From assembly GCF_027947575.1 (NCBI RefSeq), contig NZ_CP116256.1:3038001-3102000 (forward strand): 64,000 nucleotides of DNA. Reading direction: 5' to 3'. Below are positions 9,734-17,681 of this stretch, in pieces. The notes under the pieces were generated by a model that saw only the letters and a list, made by a program, of their open reading frames with translations, was not told the DNA's origin and did no database searches. Every line of letters starts with the position of its first letter. Position 1 is the stretch's first letter. This DNA is from Streptomyces rubrogriseus. Lineage in GTDB: Bacteria > Actinomycetota > Actinomycetes > Streptomycetales > Streptomycetaceae. The position numbers were made by a program, and so were the translations under genes.

Positions 9734-10510
9734 ATGGGACACCTGGACCACGCCGCTCTCGGCTGGCTGACCCCCGCGCTGTCGTACGCGATGGCCTGCA
9801 CCGGCGCGGCCCTCGGGCTGCGCTGCACCGTGCGCGCCCTGGCCGCCACCGGGCGCACGCGCCGCAACTGGCTCCTGACCGCGGCCTCGGCGATCGGCAC
9901 GGGCATCTGGACGATGCACTTCGTCGCCATGCTCGGCTTCCGGGTCAGCGGCACGGACATCCGGTACGACGTACCGCTCACCCTCGTGAGTCTGCTCGTC
10001 GCCGTGCTCGTCGTCTGCGCCGGCGTCTTCGCCGTCGGCTACGGCAGCAACCGGGCGCCGGCGCTCCTGCTCGGCGGACTCACCACCGGAATCGGCGTCG
10101 CGAGCATGCACTATCTCGGCATGGCGGCCATGCGCCTGCACGGCGAGGTGAACTACGACCCGGTACGCGTCGGACTCTCGGTGCTCATCGCCGTCGCCGC
10201 CGCCACAGCCGCCCTGTGGGCGGCGCTCAACACCCGTTCGCCCCTCGCCGTCGCCTCCGCCTCGTTGATCATGGGGGCGGCGGTGAGCAGCATGCACTAC
10301 ACCGGCATGTTCGCCGTGAGCGTGCGCGTCACGCCCTCCGGCGAGGCGCTGCCCGGGGCCACAGCGATGCAGTTCATCTTCCCCCTCGCCGTCGGCCTCG
10401 GGTCCTACCTCTTCCTGACGTCCGCCTTCGTCGCGCTGTCGCCGCCGGCCCGGGAGCGCCAGGCGCCCGCCTCGGCCCGGCAGCAACCCGCCGGGAGCAC
10501 CGCCCCGTAA
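9734..10510 (+). CDS. MHYT-domain integral membrane sensor
   Basis: A 258-residue membrane protein with about seven transmembrane helices. It has three copies of the MHYT signature at the ends of helices: WTMHFVAM, ASMHYLGM and SSMHYTGM. MHYT domains are proposed to bind copper through Met and His at the outer membrane face and to sense O2, CO or NO. No output domain (GGDEF, EAL, kinase) is attached, so it must signal through a partner. It lies 62 bp upstream of a conservon sensor kinase on the same strand, which makes that kinase or the conservon GTPase the likely partner; this is inference. Confidence 0.9.
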   Translation: MGHLDHAALGWLTPALSYAMACTGAALGLRCTVRALAATGRTRRNWLLTAASAIGTGIWTMHFVAMLGFRVSGTDIRYDVPLTLVSLLVAVLVVCAGVFAVGYGSNRAPALLLGGLTTGIGVASMHYLGMAAMRLHGEVNYDPVRVGLSVLIAVAAATAALWAALNTRSPLAVASASLIMGAAVSSMHYTGMFAVSVRVTPSGEALPGATAMQFIFPLAVGLGSYLFLTSAFVALSPPARERQAPASARQQPAGSTAP

Positions 10511-10572
10511 CGGCGGACCGGGCGTCAGGACCCGGCGACCACGCACCGCACACCGTCCCGAGCGAGGAGGCC

Positions 10573-13161
10573 ATGCGTCCACCCCGTACCACCCCCGCCC
10601 GCCCCACGGCCGAAGCCGGCGCCGAGACCCCGGCCCAGCCGTCCGTGCGCGGCCGTCGTGCGCACGCCGGACCACCCGCCGACGAGGGCCCGGCGGAGCC
10701 CGCGGGCGAGGCACCCGACCCGCCCGCCACGCGCGCGTGGCGCGGGCGCATGCAGCCCCGCACCGTGCGCGCCCGGATCATCTGCCTCCTGATGGTGCCC
10801 GTCGTCTCCCTGCTGGCCCTGTGGGCGTACGCCACCGTCACCACCGCCCAGGACATCTCCCGGCTGCGGCAGGCCCAGCGTGTGGACGCCCGTGTCCGGG
10901 CCCCCGTCAGTACCGCCGTCGCCGCCCTGCAGGCCGAGCGGCTCGCGGCAGTGCGCCACGCCACCGACCCGTCGTCGGTGCCGGGTTCCGACTTCCGGGA
11001 ACTGATCGCGCGCACGGACCGCGCGGTGGGAAAGCTGCGGCTCGGCGATCGCCACACCGTGGCCGACAGTGAGGAACTGCCTTCCGGAGTGGCCCGGCGG
11101 CTCGAGGCGTTCGTCACCGGCGCCGAACGGCTGGGGTCGCTGCGTACCGCCGTCCTGGACCACCGGGCGGACTGGGAGGAGACCTATCGCCGCTACACGG
11201 CGGCCGTCTCGGCCGCCTTCCACGTGGGTGGCGCGCTGAGCGGGGTCCAGGACGTCGACCCGGGATCCGACGCGCGCGTCCTGGTCGAGTTCGCCCGCGC
11301 GGGCGAGGCACTGGCCCAGGAGGACGCCCTGCTGGGGGGTGTCCGCCCGGCCGACCGACTCGCCGGTGAGCGGCTGCGCCTGTTCACCGGCGCCGTTGCC
11401 ACACGCCGGACGCTGACCGAGTCCGCCGTCGCCGATCTGGGCGGCTCCGAGCGCGCGTCATGGCAGGAGCTGGCCGGCAGCGGTGCCTACCTGACCGTGG
11501 GCGCGACGGAGGACCGACTGCTCGACAGCGGATCGCCGCAGCGGCCGGCCGAGGCCACACCCCGGGCCGCCTGGGACGGGGCCCACGCGCGCGTGCGTGA
11601 CGGCATGCGGGCCATCGAGCGGGACGCCGGACGTTCGGTCGCCGACCGGGCCGACCCGTTCACCCGCGGGGTGCTCACTCCGGCCGGGGCCGCGGTCCTG
11701 TTCGGGCTCCTCGCCGTCGCCGCTTCGCTCGTCGTCTCCGTCCGCATCGGCCGCGGTCTGGTGGTCGAGCTGGTGAGCCTGCGCGACAGCGCCCTGGAGA
11801 TCGCCCGGCGCAAGCTCCCCGAGGCGATGCGCAGGCTGCGCGCGGGCAACGAGATCGACATCCGGACCGAGGCACCGCCGCGTCCTCCCGCCGACGACGA
11901 GGCCGGTCAGGTCGCCGAGGCCCTGGACACCGTGCACCGGGCCGCCCTGCGCGCCGCGGTGGAACGTGCCGAACTCGCCGGCGGCATCGCCGGGGTCTTC
12001 GTCAACCTCGCCCGCCGCAGCCAGATCCTCGTCCACCGCCAGCTGAGCCTCCTGGACAGCATGGAACGCCGCTCCGACGACCCGAACGAACTCAGCGACC
12101 TCTTCCGGCTCGACCACCTCACCACCCGCATGCGGCGCCATGCCGAAAGCCTGATCATCCTCTCCGGTGCGGCACCCGGACGGGCCTGGCGCATGCCGGT
12201 CTCCCTGACCGACGTCGTCCGTGCCGCCGTCTCCGAAGTCGAGGACTACGCGCGCGTGGAGGTACGGCAGCTCCCCGAAGCGTCCGTCCAGGGCGCGGCC
12301 GTCGCCGACGTCACCCATCTCCTGGCCGAGATCATCGAGAACGCGGCCCAGTTCTCACCGCCCCACACACGCGTACGGGTCACCGGCGAACCGGTCGGCA
12401 ACGGCTACGCGCTCGAGGTCGAGGACCGCGGCCTCGGCATGGGCAGGGACGCCCTCGCCGAGGCCAACCACCGCATCGCGCGGTCGGAGACGCTCGACCT
12501 GTTCGACAGCGACCGGCTCGGTCTGTTCGTCGTCAGCCGGCTCGCCGCCAGGCAGGACATCAAGGTGCACCTCAAGACATCCCCCTACGGAGGCACCACC
12601 GCGGTCGTCCTCCTGCCCACGGCACTCCTGCACAGCGAAACGGCCCCATCTGCTCCCCGGGCCGCCCACGAGACGGCCCGATCCGAGGAGCATCCGCACG
12701 CGCGCGTGCCCGGCGTCGGGCAGCAGGAAACCGTGTCCGCACCTGTCGGCCGGCCGGCGCTGACATCCGCCGTACCGGCGGCGACGCGCACCACCACATC
12801 GGACCGGTCTCCCGGAGCACCCGCACTGCGACTGCACCGGTCCTCCGACCTTCCCGATCCCGCCGAAGCCCCCGCGCAGAGCGACGTTCCCCGCCCGCAG
12901 CAGCCGACGGGGGAGCCCGACGACCTTCCCCGACGGGTACGCCAGGCGAGCCTCGCCCCCCAACTGCGTGACGGCAGGCCCCCTGAGCCGGCCCGGTCGC
13001 CCGGTCCGGCGCACGACGACGAGCAGCGCACCCCCGAGGCCGTACGGGACCGCATGACCGCCTACCGCGACGGCTGGTCGCGCGGCGGTGGCCGTCGCCC
13101 CGGCCACCCCGCACCGCCGGTGCCGCAGAGCGGCGACAGCACCGAAGGAGACCCCGCATGA
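10573..13161 (+). CDS. cvnA: Conservon sensor histidine kinase CvnA
   Basis: An 862-residue nitrate/sulfonate-sensing (NIT) type histidine-kinase-like protein, first gene of a conservon. Order: Pro/Ala-rich cytoplasmic tail (1-60), membrane helix (about 70-90, ICLLMVPVVSLLALWAY), extracytoplasmic NIT sensor, second helix near 375-395 (FGLLAVAASLVVSV), HAMP-like linker, His-containing helix, and a HATPase_c domain with N-box EIIENAAQFSPP, G1 DRGLGM and G2 DRLGLFVV. A roughly 190-residue Pro-rich tail follows. The ATG at 10573 follows GAGGAGG. Its TGA overlaps cvnB. Conservon kinases are thought to act with the following three proteins in a G-protein-coupled-like complex. Confidence 0.92.
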   Translation: MRPPRTTPARPTAEAGAETPAQPSVRGRRAHAGPPADEGPAEPAGEAPDPPATRAWRGRMQPRTVRARIICLLMVPVVSLLALWAYATVTTAQDISRLRQAQRVDARVRAPVSTAVAALQAERLAAVRHATDPSSVPGSDFRELIARTDRAVGKLRLGDRHTVADSEELPSGVARRLEAFVTGAERLGSLRTAVLDHRADWEETYRRYTAAVSAAFHVGGALSGVQDVDPGSDARVLVEFARAGEALAQEDALLGGVRPADRLAGERLRLFTGAVATRRTLTESAVADLGGSERASWQELAGSGAYLTVGATEDRLLDSGSPQRPAEATPRAAWDGAHARVRDGMRAIERDAGRSVADRADPFTRGVLTPAGAAVLFGLLAVAASLVVSVRIGRGLVVELVSLRDSALEIARRKLPEAMRRLRAGNEIDIRTEAPPRPPADDEAGQVAEALDTVHRAALRAAVERAELAGGIAGVFVNLARRSQILVHRQLSLLDSMERRSDDPNELSDLFRLDHLTTRMRRHAESLIILSGAAPGRAWRMPVSLTDVVRAAVSEVEDYARVEVRQLPEASVQGAAVADVTHLLAEIIENAAQFSPPHTRVRVTGEPVGNGYALEVEDRGLGMGRDALAEANHRIARSETLDLFDSDRLGLFVVSRLAARQDIKVHLKTSPYGGTTAVVLLPTALLHSETAPSAPRAAHETARSEEHPHARVPGVGQQETVSAPVGRPALTSAVPAATRTTTSDRSPGAPALRLHRSSDLPDPAEAPAQSDVPRPQQPTGEPDDLPRRVRQASLAPQLRDGRPPEPARSPGPAHDDEQRTPEAVRDRMTAYRDGWSRGGGRRPGHPAPPVPQSGDSTEGDPA

Positions 13162-13595
13162 TCCAGAATCCCGGCACCGGGACCGCCCGGCGGGCCCGCG
13201 AACTCGACTGGCTCCTGGACGACCTCGTCGGCCGCGTACACGAGGTGCGGCACGCCGTGGTGCTGTCGAACGACGGACTCGCCGTGGGCGCCTCGCACGG
13301 ACTCGCCCGCGAGGACGGCGAACACCTCGCCGCCGTCGCCTCCGGCTTCCACAGCCTGGCCAAGGGGGCGGGCCGGCACTTCGGCGCCGGGGGCGTACAC
13401 CGGACGATGGTCGAAATGGACGACGGCTACCTGTTCGTGGCCGCGGCCGGAGACGGTTCCTGCCTCGCCGTCCTCACCGCCGTGACCGCGGACATCGGTC
13501 TCGTGGCCTATGAGATGGCGCGGCTGGTGCGACGCGTCGGCGAGCACCTCCGCACCGCGCCACGTGCAGCCGCACGACCACCCTTCGGCGCATGA
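13158..13595 (+). CDS. cvnB: Conservon roadblock/LC7 protein CvnB
   Basis: A 145-residue roadblock/LC7 protein (LDWLLDDLVGRVHEVRHAVV, then GGVHRTMVEMDDG and GDGSCLAVL). Roadblock proteins dimerise and regulate small Ras-like GTPases; MglB, which acts on MglA, is the model. The ATG overlaps the cvnA stop by four bases, so it is translationally coupled. Its presumed target is the GTPase encoded at 14096. A close paralogue lies about 1.7 kb downstream at 15272, outside the operon. The C-terminus carries a short Ala/Arg/Pro tail not shared with that paralogue. Confidence 0.92.
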   Translation: MIQNPGTGTARRARELDWLLDDLVGRVHEVRHAVVLSNDGLAVGASHGLAREDGEHLAAVASGFHSLAKGAGRHFGAGGVHRTMVEMDDGYLFVAAAGDGSCLAVLTAVTADIGLVAYEMARLVRRVGEHLRTAPRAAARPPFGA

Positions 13596-13613
13596 CCCGG
13601 AAGGGCCCCAAGG

Positions 13614-14027
13614 ATGACCGACGACATCACGGGCGGCGGCCGGGAAGGGCCGGGCAGCCAGTGGTACGACAACGAGGCCGGACCTCTCGTCCGCCCCTAC
13701 GCGATGACCGGCGGCCGCACCCGGCCGGGCCCCGCGGGAGTGCGGTTCGACCTGATCGCCCTCGTCACGCGCGCAGTCGGCGCCCCGGACGTCGACGACA
13801 CCGTGCTCGGACCGGAACACCGCACGCTGATCGACCTGTGCCGAACGGAGACCCAGTCGGTGGCGGAACTCGCCGCCGACGCCGACCTGCCCGTGGGCGT
13901 CGTCAGAGTGCTCCTCGGCGACCTGGCGGAACTGGGGTGCGTGACCGTCAGCCGTCCGGTGCCACCGGCGCAGTTGCCGGACGAACGGATTCTGCGCGAA
14001 GTGATCGACGGACTGCGCGCTCTGTAG
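13614..14027 (+). CDS. cvnC: Conservon DUF742 protein CvnC
   Basis: A 137-residue DUF742 protein. The N-terminal third is flexible (GGGREGPGSQWYDNEAGPLV), followed by RPYAMTGGRT, the family hallmark, and a winged-helix-like C-terminal domain (QSVAELAADADLPVGVVRVL, then LAELGCVTV). DUF742 proteins are the third component of conservons; the helix-turn-helix shape suggests DNA or protein binding, but no biochemical role is firmly established. It follows cvnB by 18 bp in the same operon. Confidence 0.92.
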   Translation: MTDDITGGGREGPGSQWYDNEAGPLVRPYAMTGGRTRPGPAGVRFDLIALVTRAVGAPDVDDTVLGPEHRTLIDLCRTETQSVAELAADADLPVGVVRVLLGDLAELGCVTVSRPVPPAQLPDERILREVIDGLRAL

Positions 14028-14095
14028 AGAAGGCCGAACGAACGACCGTGACCGGCACGCACGTGCACGACCAACCGCACCGAGAGAAGTGATCC

Positions 14096-14710
14096 ATGCT
14101 CTCCGAACGCTCCGAACGCTCCGACGCCACGGACGGCGACCCGACCGCGCTGGCGTTGAAGATCCTGGTCGCCGGAGGTTTCGGCGTGGGCAAGACCACC
14201 CTGGTGGGCGCGGTCAGCGAGATCAGACCGCTGCGCACCGAGGAACTGCTCAGCGAGGCCGGACGGCTGGTGGACGACACCGACGGCATCGACCGGAAGG
14301 TCACCACGACCGTCGCCATGGACTTCGGACGCATCACCATCCGGTCCGGACTCTCCCTCTACCTCTTCGGTACACCGGGTCAGGACCGGTTCTGGTTCCT
14401 CTGGGACGAACTCGCGCAGGGGGCGCTCGGCGCCGTAGTCCTCGCGGACACCCGGCGCCTGGCGGACTGCTTCCCGGCGGTGGACTACTTCGAACACCGG
14501 CACATCCCGTTCGTGGTGGCCGTGAACTGCTTCACGGGAGCACGCCGCCACGACGAGTGCAGCGTCCTGCGCGCCCTCGACCTCGATCCGGGAACGCCGG
14601 TAGTGCTGTGCGACGCCCGGGACCGCGACTCGGGGAAGGAAGTGCTGATCCGGCTCGTCGAGTACGCCGGGCGGATGCACACCGCCCGGCTCCTCGACTC
14701 CGTCCGCTGA
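14096..14710 (+). CDS. cvnD: Conservon small GTPase CvnD
   Basis: A 204-residue ATP/GTP-binding protein of the Ras-like conservon family. The P-loop is GGFGVGKTT (about residues 26-34). The switch I region has a conserved TTTVAMDFG, and the G3 element is FGTPGQDRF, with Gln as in related conservon GTPases. The G4 position, usually N-K-x-D, reads AVNCF, so guanine specificity may be relaxed or read differently, as in other family members. It ends the conservon operon, 68 bp after cvnC. The expected cycle is regulation by CvnB and CvnA at the membrane. Confidence 0.92.
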   Translation: MLSERSERSDATDGDPTALALKILVAGGFGVGKTTLVGAVSEIRPLRTEELLSEAGRLVDDTDGIDRKVTTTVAMDFGRITIRSGLSLYLFGTPGQDRFWFLWDELAQGALGAVVLADTRRLADCFPAVDYFEHRHIPFVVAVNCFTGARRHDECSVLRALDLDPGTPVVLCDARDRDSGKEVLIRLVEYAGRMHTARLLDSVR

Positions 14711-14718
14711 CCGGACCG

Positions 14719-14735
14719 GCCCCCGGGCAGGGGGC
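14719..14735. terminator. Short GC hairpin between cvnD and a converging gene
   Basis: GCCCCC (14719-14724) pairs with GGGGGC (14730-14735) over a five-base loop, nine bases after the cvnD stop and just beyond the stop of the converging F420 oxidoreductase gene. A plausible bidirectional terminator, with a short stem. Confidence 0.45.
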
Positions 14736-14737
14736 TC

Positions 14738-15166
14738 TCAGTCGGCGACCGACTTCTGGGCCAGGACCTTGTCCACGGTCACCCGGACGAGGAGTTCCCC
14801 CGGGACACCGTTGCGTGCCCCGAACTCCTCGGCGCGCTCCTCACCCATGTACCGGGCGCCGATGCGCCCGGCCCAGTGCCGCAGTTCGCCGAGGTCCTCC
14901 GAGATGCGCGCACGTCCCTGCAACACCACGAAGTGGAAGGGTGGCCGGTCGTCGTCCACGCACAGGGCGATGCGGCCGTCACGGAGCAGATTGCGCCCCT
15001 TCACGGTGTCCTTGCCGGTGTTGAACACCAGATCGTCCCCGTCCAGCAGGAACCAGATGGGCGCGATGTGCGGGCTGCCGTCGGCCCGGACGGTCGAGAG
15101 TTTTCCGGTGCGGGTGCCGTCCGAGACGAACACCCGCCATTCCTCATCGGTCATCTTCTGTGCCAT
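14738..15166 (-). CDS. PPOX-class F420-dependent oxidoreductase
   Basis: A 142-residue split-barrel flavin/deazaflavin-binding protein (MAQKMTDEEWRVFVSDGTRTG). Segments GKLSTVRADGSPHIAPIWF, VFNTGKDTVKGRNLLRDGR and HFVVLQGRARI match the F420H2-dependent reductase branch of the PPOX-class split barrels. The TGKLSTV lead-in and the K-x-R-N segment contact the cofactor phosphate in characterised members. Substrates range from quinones to biliverdin, so none is assigned. It converges on the conservon operon and is divergent from the orphan roadblock gene with 105 bp between starts. Confidence 0.87.
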   Translation of the reverse strand: MAQKMTDEEWRVFVSDGTRTGKLSTVRADGSPHIAPIWFLLDGDDLVFNTGKDTVKGRNLLRDGRIALCVDDDRPPFHFVVLQGRARISEDLGELRHWAGRIGARYMGEERAEEFGARNGVPGELLVRVTVDKVLAQKSVAD

Positions 15167-15271
15167 GCCCCCATCCTCCTTGCCCGGAGCACGGGCGTGG
15201 TGAAGGCTGGCGGACGGATCCCCCGGCCAGGGGGAGGCAACGCGTACGGGGAGACACGGGGAGATCGGATC

Positions 15272-15685
15272 ATGGTGCAGAACCAGGGACTGGGCTGGCT
15301 GCTGGACGACCTGACCGCACGCGTCGAACACGTGCGGCACGCGTTGGTCCTGTCCAACGACGGATTGGTGACCGGGGCGAGTACGGGCCTGCGACGCGAG
15401 GACGCCGAGCACCTCGCCGCCGTATCGTCCGGACTGCACAGCCTGGCCAAGGGCTCGGGCCGCCACTTCGGCGCCGGCCAGGTACGGCAGACGATGGTCG
15501 AGTTCGACGACGCCGTCCTGTTCGTCACCGCGGCGGGTTCGGGCAGTTGCCTGTGCGTGCTCAGCGGGGCGGAGGCCGACATCGGGCAGATCGCCTACGA
15601 GATGACGCTGCTCGTGAACCGGGTGGGCGAGCACCTCGACGTCGACGCGCGGCAGCCGGGACGAATATCGCCCACCGAGCCCTGA
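15272..15685 (+). CDS. Orphan roadblock/LC7 protein, CvnB paralogue
   Basis: A 137-residue roadblock/LC7 protein nearly superimposable on cvnB: both have WLLDDL, VRHA-VVLSNDGL or close variants, GRHFGAG, and an IAYEM/VAYEM helix before a VGEHL end. It lacks its own kinase, DUF742 or GTPase genes. The ATG at 15272 has GGGGAGA nine bases upstream; the next codon is an alternative GTG. The close match to cvnB suggests duplication within the cluster. It may compete with, or heterodimerise with, CvnB for the same GTPase; this is inference. Confidence 0.88.
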   Translation: MVQNQGLGWLLDDLTARVEHVRHALVLSNDGLVTGASTGLRREDAEHLAAVSSGLHSLAKGSGRHFGAGQVRQTMVEFDDAVLFVTAAGSGSCLCVLSGAEADIGQIAYEMTLLVNRVGEHLDVDARQPGRISPTEP

Positions 15686-15722
15686 CCTGCGCTTTCGGTG
15701 TCCCTGGCAGTCGGTCGCGGAG

Positions 15723-15731
15723 TTATCCACA
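15723..15731 (+). promoter_or_regulatory. Single DnaA-box-like motif
   Basis: TTATCCACA is a perfect match to the general bacterial DnaA box (Streptomyces boxes are mostly TTGTCCACA). It is a lone copy in the gap between the orphan roadblock gene and the DUF6397 gene. One box is far from an origin; it could titrate DnaA or be chance. Confidence 0.3.
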
Positions 15732-15822
15732 GGCTCGCCACGGACGCCGCGGTTGCGGCTACGGTTTTTGTGTCGGCGGGCGCGGACGGCGCCGGCCACA
15801 CACTCCACGGGGGAGACGAACC

Positions 15823-16794
15823 ATGTCCGGCAACACCATCACGCAAGATGTCGCAGCGGTCGGCGAGCGGACCGGGGCCACCCGGGACGCCTCGGTCACC
15901 CACCACCGCGCGGCCCGGGAGCTGGGCCTCAGGCGCAGCGAGTTCGACCTCGCCGTGCACCTCGGCCGGGTCCGCACGGTACCCGACGACGCCGGAGGCG
16001 GGCGGCGCGTCCCCCGCGACGAGATCGACCGTGTCCGGGCGGCGGACGGTTTCCCCGAGGCGCTGCGGGCCGCTGTCCGGGCCGTCGGGACCACGGAGGG
16101 CGCGGCTCTGATGGACGTGACCACGGCCCGGTTCACCCGTCTCGCACGGCTGGGTCTGCTGGTGCCGGTGAAGTTCTACGTCAATCGGTACCGCGCCGTC
16201 GTCTGGCTGTATCTGGCGGAGGAGCTACAGCAGTTCAGCACGGACGAGCGCAACACCGCACTGCTGAAGGGCCGCACGCCCGAAGGCCTGCGGGACCAGC
16301 TCGGGGAGGGGCTGGACCTGCGTCCCCGCAACTGGCGGGGAAGGCATCTGGGATTCCTGCTCCGGCAGGCGGACGACCCGTGGGCCCGGGCCGCGGCGGT
16401 GGCGTCGCTGCTCGACGCCGCCGAGATCTCGGACGTCGTCACGGACCCCTACGAGCGATCCCATCTGCGCCGGTTCCGACCCGCACGCGCCACGCACGGG
16501 TCGCCGGGCTCCCCTGCCGCGCAGCTTGCCGAGGAGATCGTCACGGCCGGTGACCCGGACGAGGTCGACTGGCTCCGCTCGGACCTGGCGGCCGCGGTGG
16601 CCACGGCCCGCCGCCATCGCCCGGCGCCCCGACCGGCCACACATGGTGTGCCGCGCCCGCCCGGTCCGGAATCCCTGCCGCGCGAGACGGCGGAACAGGT
16701 GCCGCCCGAGGCGGAGAACGCCGCACCGCGCCCGGCGCGGCAACCCGGACGGCTGAGTGGGCTGTTCGGACGGCTGTGGCGCAGAGACTCCTGA
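15823..16794 (+). CDS. DUF6397 family protein with MerR/excisionase-like N-terminus
   Basis: A 323-residue protein (MSGNTITQDVAAVGERTG). Residues about 30-75 (AARELGLRRSEFDLAVHLG, then GRRVPRDEIDRVRA) look like a winged helix of the MerR/excisionase type. A second similar unit follows (TTARFTRLARLGLLVPVKFY). The middle (RNWRGRHLGFLLRQADDPW) is helical, and the last 100 residues are Pro/Arg-rich and probably disordered. The ATG follows GGGGAGACGAACC. I recognise it as a Streptomyces DUF6397-type protein; a DNA-binding role is inferred from shape only. Confidence 0.8.
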   Translation: MSGNTITQDVAAVGERTGATRDASVTHHRAARELGLRRSEFDLAVHLGRVRTVPDDAGGGRRVPRDEIDRVRAADGFPEALRAAVRAVGTTEGAALMDVTTARFTRLARLGLLVPVKFYVNRYRAVVWLYLAEELQQFSTDERNTALLKGRTPEGLRDQLGEGLDLRPRNWRGRHLGFLLRQADDPWARAAAVASLLDAAEISDVVTDPYERSHLRRFRPARATHGSPGSPAAQLAEEIVTAGDPDEVDWLRSDLAAAVATARRHRPAPRPATHGVPRPPGPESLPRETAEQVPPEAENAAPRPARQPGRLSGLFGRLWRRDS

Positions 16795-16795
16795 C

Positions 16796-17662
16796 CTACA
16801 GGGCCCGGAAAAGCCCTTCCTGGACGACGGAGACCAGCATCCGTCCTTCCCTGTCGTAGATCCGTCCACGGGCCAGCCCACGCCCGCCGGTCGCGATCGG
16901 CGACTCCTGGTCGTACAGAAACCACTCGTCGGCCCGGAACGGCCGGTGGAACCACATGGCGTGGTCCAACGACGCCATGTCGAACCCCCGAGGGCCCCAC
17001 AGCGGCTCCACAGGGATGCGCACGGCGTCCAGGAGCGTCATGTCGCTGGCGTAGGTCAGGGCGCAGGTGTGCACGAGGGGGTCGTCGCCCAGCGGCCCGA
17101 CGGCGCGCATCCACACGGCGCTGCGGGGCTCGGCTCCCTCGACGTCCTCGGCGCTCCAGCGAAGGCGGTCGACGTAGCGGATGTCGAAGGGCTGACGGCG
17201 GGCCATCCGCTCCAGCTGCTCCGGCAGAGCGCCGAGGTGCTCCCGCACCTCGTCGGCGACCGTCGGCAGGGACTCCGGATCGGGGACCTTGCGGGCCGGT
17301 GGCAGCTGGTGCTCGAAACTGCCCGGCTCAGGCTTGTGAAAGGAGGCGGTGAGCGTGAAGATCGTGCGGCCCTGCTGCACGGCGGTGACCCTGCGGGTGG
17401 TGAACGACCTTCCGTCCCGGTCCCGTTCGACCTGGTACACGATGGGCACTCCCGGGCGCCCCGGACGCAGGAAATACGCGTGCAGCGAGTGCACCGGGCG
17501 GTCACCGTCGGTGGTGCGGCCCGCGGCGACCAGGGCCTGGCCGGCCACCTGGCCTCCGAAGACCCGCTGCAACGACTCCTCGGGGCTGCGGCCACGGAAG
17601 ATGTTGACCTCGATCTGCTCCAGGTCGAGCAGGGCGACGAGGCTCTCGGCCGGATTCGTCAT
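16796..17662 (-). CDS. tesB: Acyl-CoA thioesterase II
   Basis: A 288-residue double-hotdog thioesterase that hydrolyses acyl-CoA to free acid and CoA in the cytosol. Characteristic segments are IFRGRSPEESLQRVFGGQVAGQAL-type N-terminus (IFRG and VFGGQVAGQA), TYASDMTLLD (catalytic Asp), SLDHAMWFHRPFRADEW (catalytic Ser/Thr region) and SVVQEGLFR (catalytic Gln). The ATG at 17662 is 19 bp after the stop of the helicase gene on the same strand, so the two are likely co-transcribed, although no functional link is evident. The stop is two bases beyond the converging DUF6397 stop. Confidence 0.93.
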   Translation of the reverse strand: MTNPAESLVALLDLEQIEVNIFRGRSPEESLQRVFGGQVAGQALVAAGRTTDGDRPVHSLHAYFLRPGRPGVPIVYQVERDRDGRSFTTRRVTAVQQGRTIFTLTASFHKPEPGSFEHQLPPARKVPDPESLPTVADEVREHLGALPEQLERMARRQPFDIRYVDRLRWSAEDVEGAEPRSAVWMRAVGPLGDDPLVHTCALTYASDMTLLDAVRIPVEPLWGPRGFDMASLDHAMWFHRPFRADEWFLYDQESPIATGGRGLARGRIYDREGRMLVSVVQEGLFRAL

Positions 17663-17681
17663 GAGTGGGCTTCTCCTGTGC

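Noticed and set aside
9688..13161. Possible MHYT-CvnA fusion because one + frame is open from 9688 through cvnA
   Set aside because: The MHYT gene is in a different frame; the open frame upstream of 10573 is shadow sequence. Two separate genes.
15723..15731. Replication origin signal
   Set aside because: A single DnaA-box-like 9-mer with no cluster, no dnaA/dnaN and no AT-rich unwinding region.
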